This document shows, piece after piece, positions 7,325 to 9,711 of a stretch of DNA of 9,711 bases. The stretch is from the NCBI GenBank assembly GCA_013042025.1, contig JABDQY010000112.1, positions 1-9,711 on the forward strand. Direction: 5' to 3'. This DNA comes from Bacteroidia bacterium (lineage in GTDB: Bacteria > Bacteroidota > Bacteroidia > NS11-12g > UBA9320). A program made the translations under genes and the position numbers. The stretch's first letter is position 1. Each line of letters opens with the position of its first letter. The notes under the pieces are model-generated. The model had not been told where the DNA came from. It did not search any database and saw only the letters and a program-made list of their open reading frames with translations.

Positions 7325-8038
7325 ATGAAGATAGATGTATTGGCTTTTGGAGCTCATCCGGATGATGTAGAATTATCATGTGCAGGAACCTTAGTGAAAA
7401 TGAAGAAGCTGGGTAAAAGTATTGGGATTGTCGACTTAACTAAAGGGGAATTAGGAACTAGAGGAACTGCTGAAACTAGAAAAAGTGAGGCAGAAGAATC
7501 GTCAAAAGTGCTAAATTTAGATGTTCGAGAAAATCTAGATTTAGGAGACGGATGGTTTACAATTGATAAGTCAAATCTCCTTAAAGTAATTCAAGTAATT
7601 AGAAAATATAGACCATCTATTGTTTTCGCTAATGCGATAAAAGATCGGCATATAGATCATCCTAAAGGTGCTGAACTGGTTAAACAAGCGGCCTTTCTTG
7701 CAGGTTTAAGCAAGATAGAAACGTATGAAAATGGTGTCTTACAAGAAAATTGGAGACCACCTCATCTGTTCCATTATATACAGTATTATCATATACGTCC
7801 TGATTTTGTAATTGATATTACAAATGAGTTTGAAACTAAGATGAAAAGTGTCCTTGCTTATAAGACCCAGTTTTACAATCCAGAATCTAAGGAAGAAACA
7901 ACGTTAATCAGTTCAAAGAAATTTCTGAGTTTTATTGAGTCGAGAGCACGAGAATTTGGAGGTGCTATTGAAAAAGAGTTTGGTGAAGGATTTACATCTG
8001 AAACGCCATTAACTTATGACCTTTTAAACCTTTTATAG
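7325..8038 (+). CDS. bshB1: bacillithiol biosynthesis deacetylase BshB1
   Basis: This PIG-L/LmbE-family zinc enzyme removes the acetyl group from GlcNAc-malate to give GlcN-malate, the second step of bacillithiol synthesis. BshC then adds cysteine. The 237-residue protein has the metal and catalytic motif AHPDD (10-14) and the segment DRHIDHPKG (107-115). By family comparison the zinc ligands are H11, D14 and H112, D13 is the general base, and H109 is the second active-site histidine. The long GIVDLTKGELGTRGTAETRKSEA (split: GIVDLTKGEL, GTRGTAETRKSEA; about 34-56) distinguishes BshB1 from other LmbE proteins. It is the last gene of the rightward cluster. Its final 25 bases overlap the 3' end of the converging gene. 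bshA and bshC are not in the window. Confidence 0.95.
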   Translation: MKIDVLAFGAHPDDVELSCAGTLVKMKKLGKSIGIVDLTKGELGTRGTAETRKSEAEESSKVLNLDVRENLDLGDGWFTIDKSNLLKVIQVIRKYRPSIVFANAIKDRHIDHPKGAELVKQAAFLAGLSKIETYENGVLQENWRPPHLFHYIQYYHIRPDFVIDITNEFETKMKSVLAYKTQFYNPESKEETTLISSKKFLSFIESRAREFGGAIEKEFGEGFTSETPLTYDLLNLL

Positions 8039-8904
8039 GTCCAATGTACAAGAGAAAATAATAAGCCTGTATTCTCTTCAATTTCAAAAAAAGGTTCATT
8101 CAAACTTCCAAATTTTTGATAAAATTTTGCAACAGAAGGTATTGAACTCCCTTCAAAATCAAAGACCCAATCAGATTCCAAATGTAATTTCATAACGTGA
8201 AGATGAGCTTTTGCCATTGCATTTTGCTTCCTTCCATTTTGAGTAGGTGCACCCATTATATAATGGATTCTTTTGTGTTGTTTGTTAGATAAATATAATA
8301 AACTAGCAAGATGTTCATCTTTATTGTAGACTTCTAAAGATTCGATAACATCAGGATGTTGTTTCATAAGATCTTCTAATGCCTTAAACTCTTGTTCATT
8401 AATAGCATTATCTAAATGACCATATTGATCCTTATAGCATTGATAAACAGAATTTATGTGTCCCTTCTTAACCTGTAAACTCTTTTCATGTCTTAAATTT
8501 CGTCGTAGAGCACTTTGGAAATTTGATCTTAACTCATCTTCATTAAGGGAGAGAGGAAGAACGAAGTTATCTCTTTGCTTGAATCTGAGAAAAGGTAAAT
8601 TGGTATTGAAATGGATTCTCGAGTAATTCTTCTTGAGTAGAGATTCAATATCATTTTGATTTGCTTCTTTCCCAAACCAAATACATTTCTGAATAAATGC
8701 TGGTTGAAAAACAGTTCTAAATCCAAATCTGGATTTAGTAGGTAAGGCAATTGCTCCTGAATAATTGTCAAGAACTATGGCATCCCATTCACAAAAGTTT
8801 GACAGGTACCAAGAAAAGCAAAATATCTCACCATTTTGAGAACTAGATACAAGCTTGTCCCATTTATCAAAGTCTATTTCATTGAAAGAAATGTGCCTTA
8901 TCAT
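8014..8904 (-). CDS. GNAT/FemAB-like acyltransferase-fold protein
   Basis: The 296-residue protein lacks a signal peptide or membrane helices and is probably cytoplasmic. It resembles the FemAB/GNAT-like proteins that are common but mostly uncharacterised in Bacteroidetes. An N-terminal half-domain contains KWDKLVSSSQNGEIF (14-28) and FGFRTVFQPAFIQK (60-73). A basic helix, SALRRNLRHEKS (131-142), follows. The C-terminal domain includes HLASLLYLSNKQ and the family-typical VFDFEGSSIPSVAKFYQKFG (247-266). FemAB proteins add amino acids from aminoacyl-tRNA to peptidoglycan precursors, while other members acylate small molecules, so the substrate is open. The start at 8904 is supported by a promoter just upstream. 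It is a single-gene leftward unit between bshB1 and rpsL and shares 25 bp with bshB1 tail to tail. Confidence 0.72.
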   Translation of the reverse strand: MIRHISFNEIDFDKWDKLVSSSQNGEIFCFSWYLSNFCEWDAIVLDNYSGAIALPTKSRFGFRTVFQPAFIQKCIWFGKEANQNDIESLLKKNYSRIHFNTNLPFLRFKQRDNFVLPLSLNEDELRSNFQSALRRNLRHEKSLQVKKGHINSVYQCYKDQYGHLDNAINEQEFKALEDLMKQHPDVIESLEVYNKDEHLASLLYLSNKQHKRIHYIMGAPTQNGRKQNAMAKAHLHVMKLHLESDWVFDFEGSSIPSVAKFYQKFGSLNEPFFEIEENTGLLFSLVHWTYKRFKRS

Positions 8905-8913
8905 TTATTGCTA

Positions 8914-8943
8914 CAACATTAATGTTAATATACAATACTTCAA
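8914..8943 (-). promoter_or_regulatory. putative promoter of the FemAB-like gene
   Basis: On the minus strand a TTG (8943-8941, inside TTTTG) is followed after 19 bases by TAATGTTG (8921 to 8914), one mismatch from the TAnnTTTG -7 box. The 19-base spacing equals that of the rpsL promoter on the other strand. Nine bases remain between the box and the ATG, predicting a very short leader. A 12-bp palindrome overlaps the -7 box. Confidence 0.5.
8915..8926. promoter_or_regulatory. 12-bp perfect palindrome, possible operator
   Basis: AACATTAATGTT reads the same on both strands and covers most of the predicted -7 box of the FemAB-like gene. Its position would allow a dimeric repressor to block the promoter. 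AT-rich DNA produces several such palindromes per 10 kb by chance, so only the location makes it notable. Confidence 0.25.
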
Positions 8944-8980
8944 AACGAATTAAAGTGTTGATTTTACTGGGGTTTAAGGA

Positions 8981-9044
8981 ATATTTTTTTGGCTTGTAGA
9001 AGTGCATTGAAATTATTCCATATTTTTTTGTGAAACCGCTTGTA
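8981..9044 (+). repeat. two-copy T-tract plus GCTTGTA direct repeat
   Basis: ATATTTTTTTG occurs at 8981-8991 and 9020-9030. Each copy is followed by GCTTGTA, at 8992-8998 directly and at 9038-9044 after a 7-base insert. The second GCTTGTA carries the -33 TTG of the rpsL promoter. The first copy lacks a matching -7 box. It may be a decayed duplicate promoter or an UP-like upstream element. Confidence 0.4.
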
Positions 9045-9069
9045 AACTTATTTATAAATACTACTTTTG
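9040..9069 (+). promoter_or_regulatory. promoter of the rpsL (str) operon
   Basis: TTG at 9040-9042, a 19-base spacer and TACTTTTG at 9062-9069 match both halves of the Bacteroidetes sigma-A consensus exactly. Transcription should begin a few bases after 9069, leaving a leader of roughly 25 bases before the ATG at 9100. The leader has no clear Shine-Dalgarno sequence, as is usual in this phylum. Confidence 0.75.
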
Positions 9070-9099
9070 CAGACCTTTTTAGAAATTGGACAAAAATAT

Positions 9100-9474
9100 A
9101 TGCCTACAATACAACAGTTAGTAAGGAAGGGGAGAAAGCAGCTCACCAAGAAAAGCAAGTCTAGAGCTCTAGATTCTTGCCCACAGAGACGTGGTGTGTG
9201 CACAAGGGTTTACACAACCACTCCCAAAAAACCAAATTCAGCTATGAGAAAAGTAGCTAGAGTAAGGTTAACAAATGGTAATGAAGTGAATGCTTATATC
9301 CCAGGTGAAGGCCACAATCTACAGGAACATAGTATAGTTCTAGTAAGAGGTGGTAGAGTAAAAGATTTGCCAGGAGTTAGATATCATATTGTACGTGGTG
9401 CTTTGGATACCGCGGGTGTTGAAGGTAGAACACAAAGAAGAAGTAAGTACGGTGCTAAAAGACCTAAGAAATAA
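9100..9474 (+). CDS. rpsL: 30S ribosomal protein S12
   Basis: S12 sits at the decoding centre of the small subunit. From the ATG at 9100 the protein is 124 residues, the same length as E. coli S12, and begins MPTIQQLVRKGR, the normal start. The core CPQRRGVCTRVYTTTPKKPNSAMRK (about 27-51; cysteines C27 and C34) and GEGHNLQEHS (69-78) are conserved, and the end is RSKYGAKRPKK. Lysines 43 and 88, where substitutions give streptomycin resistance in other bacteria, are unchanged. D89 in VKDLPGVRYH corresponds to the aspartate methylthiolated by RimO in E. coli. A TTG start at 9067 would add 11 residues but lies inside the promoter -7 box, so it is rejected. The stop overlaps the rpsG start by one base. 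Confidence 0.98.
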   Translation: MPTIQQLVRKGRKQLTKKSKSRALDSCPQRRGVCTRVYTTTPKKPNSAMRKVARVRLTNGNEVNAYIPGEGHNLQEHSIVLVRGGRVKDLPGVRYHIVRGALDTAGVEGRTQRRSKYGAKRPKK

Positions 9475-9711
9475 TGAGAAAGTCAAAAGCTAGAAAAAGA
9501 GAGATAGTTCCTGATCCAAGATACAACGATATTTTGGTATCTAAGTTCATCAATAACATGATGTTACAAGGTAAGAAGGAGAAAGCTCGTAAAATATTTT
9601 ATGATGCAATTGATATTGTTGATCAAAAAGTAGAAGAAGAAGCTGGAATCGAAACTTGGAAGAAAGCATTAAATAATGTGATGCCTTCTGTTATGGTTAA
9701 GAGTCGTAGAG
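9474..9711 (+). CDS. rpsG: 30S ribosomal protein S7, 3' end cut by window edge
   Basis: S7 nucleates assembly of the 30S head and contacts tRNA in the exit region. Seventy-nine codons are visible, starting MRKSKARKREIVPDPRYNDI and continuing with VSKFINNMMLQGKKEKA, a standard S7 N-terminus, and then WKKALNNVMPSVMVKSRR. Full-length S7 is about 156-160 residues, so roughly half is present. The ATG shares its A with the rpsL TAA (TAATG), which suggests that ribosomes finishing S12 re-initiate on S7. By the usual str operon order, fusA or rpsJ would be expected further right. Confidence 0.97.
   Translation, partial: MRKSKARKREIVPDPRYNDILVSKFINNMMLQGKKEKARKIFYDAIDIVDQKVEEEAGIETWKKALNNVMPSVMVKSRR

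Noticed and set aside
3754..8038. Rightward cluster as a defence or mobile island
   Set aside because: All genes have housekeeping or phylum-core identities, base composition looks uniform, and there are no integrase, repeat or attachment-site signs.
8050..8078. Inverted repeat AAGAGAA / TTCTCTT just after bshB1 as a terminator
   Set aside because: The stem is only 7 bp and AT-rich, the loop is 15 bases, no T-run follows on the plus strand, and it lies in coding sequence.
8529..8771. Second minus-strand frame inside the FemAB-like gene
   Set aside because: It is a frame-shifted shadow; the 296-residue frame carries the conserved motifs.

Overview
The window is AT-rich, gene-dense DNA from a member of the Bacteroidetes (Bacteroidota), most likely a flavobacterium-like marine or aquatic lineage. 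The evidence is a PorZ homologue with a C-terminal type IX secretion (T9SS) sorting domain, a DUF4294 protein (a family known almost only from this phylum), bacillithiol synthesis through BshB1, and promoter boxes of the phylum-specific TTG / TAnnTTTG type rather than TTGACA/TATAAT. Species cannot be assigned from this sequence alone.

Layout. Positions 1-3642 hold a compact leftward operon: lipA (lipoyl synthase), then a class I SAM methyltransferase, then a large YfhO-family membrane protein that runs off the left edge. Only one base separates each pair of genes. From 3754 to 8038 a rightward cluster runs porZ - recO - DUF4294 exported protein - bshB1, with gaps of 0, 28 and 21 bases. A leftward GNAT/FemAB-like protein (8014-8904) converges on bshB1 and overlaps its 3' end by 25 bp. 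Rightward rpsL (9100-9474) and the start of rpsG (9474 to the right edge) open the streptomycin ribosomal protein operon. They are divergent from the FemAB-like gene across a 195-bp promoter region. No tRNA, rRNA, CRISPR array, insertion sequence or convincing intrinsic terminator was seen. No stretch above 300 bases lacks a gene.

How the genes fit together. Most are housekeeping: lipoylation of 2-oxoacid dehydrogenases, recombinational repair, low-molecular-weight thiol synthesis and ribosomal proteins. Two parts concern the cell envelope. The methyltransferase/YfhO pair looks like part of a surface-glycan or lipid-linked-sugar locus. The divergent porZ encodes the T9SS attachment-complex subunit that, in Porphyromonas gingivalis, handles the A-LPS to which cargo is anchored. 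A link between them is inference from position only.

Nothing here amounts to a clearly new system. The more unusual observations are the lipA-methyltransferase-yfhO coupling, facing TARATTTGCC promoter boxes between lipA and porZ, several predicted ultra-short leaders, stop/start junctions with no spacer, and a repeated T-tract/GCTTGTA element upstream of rpsL.
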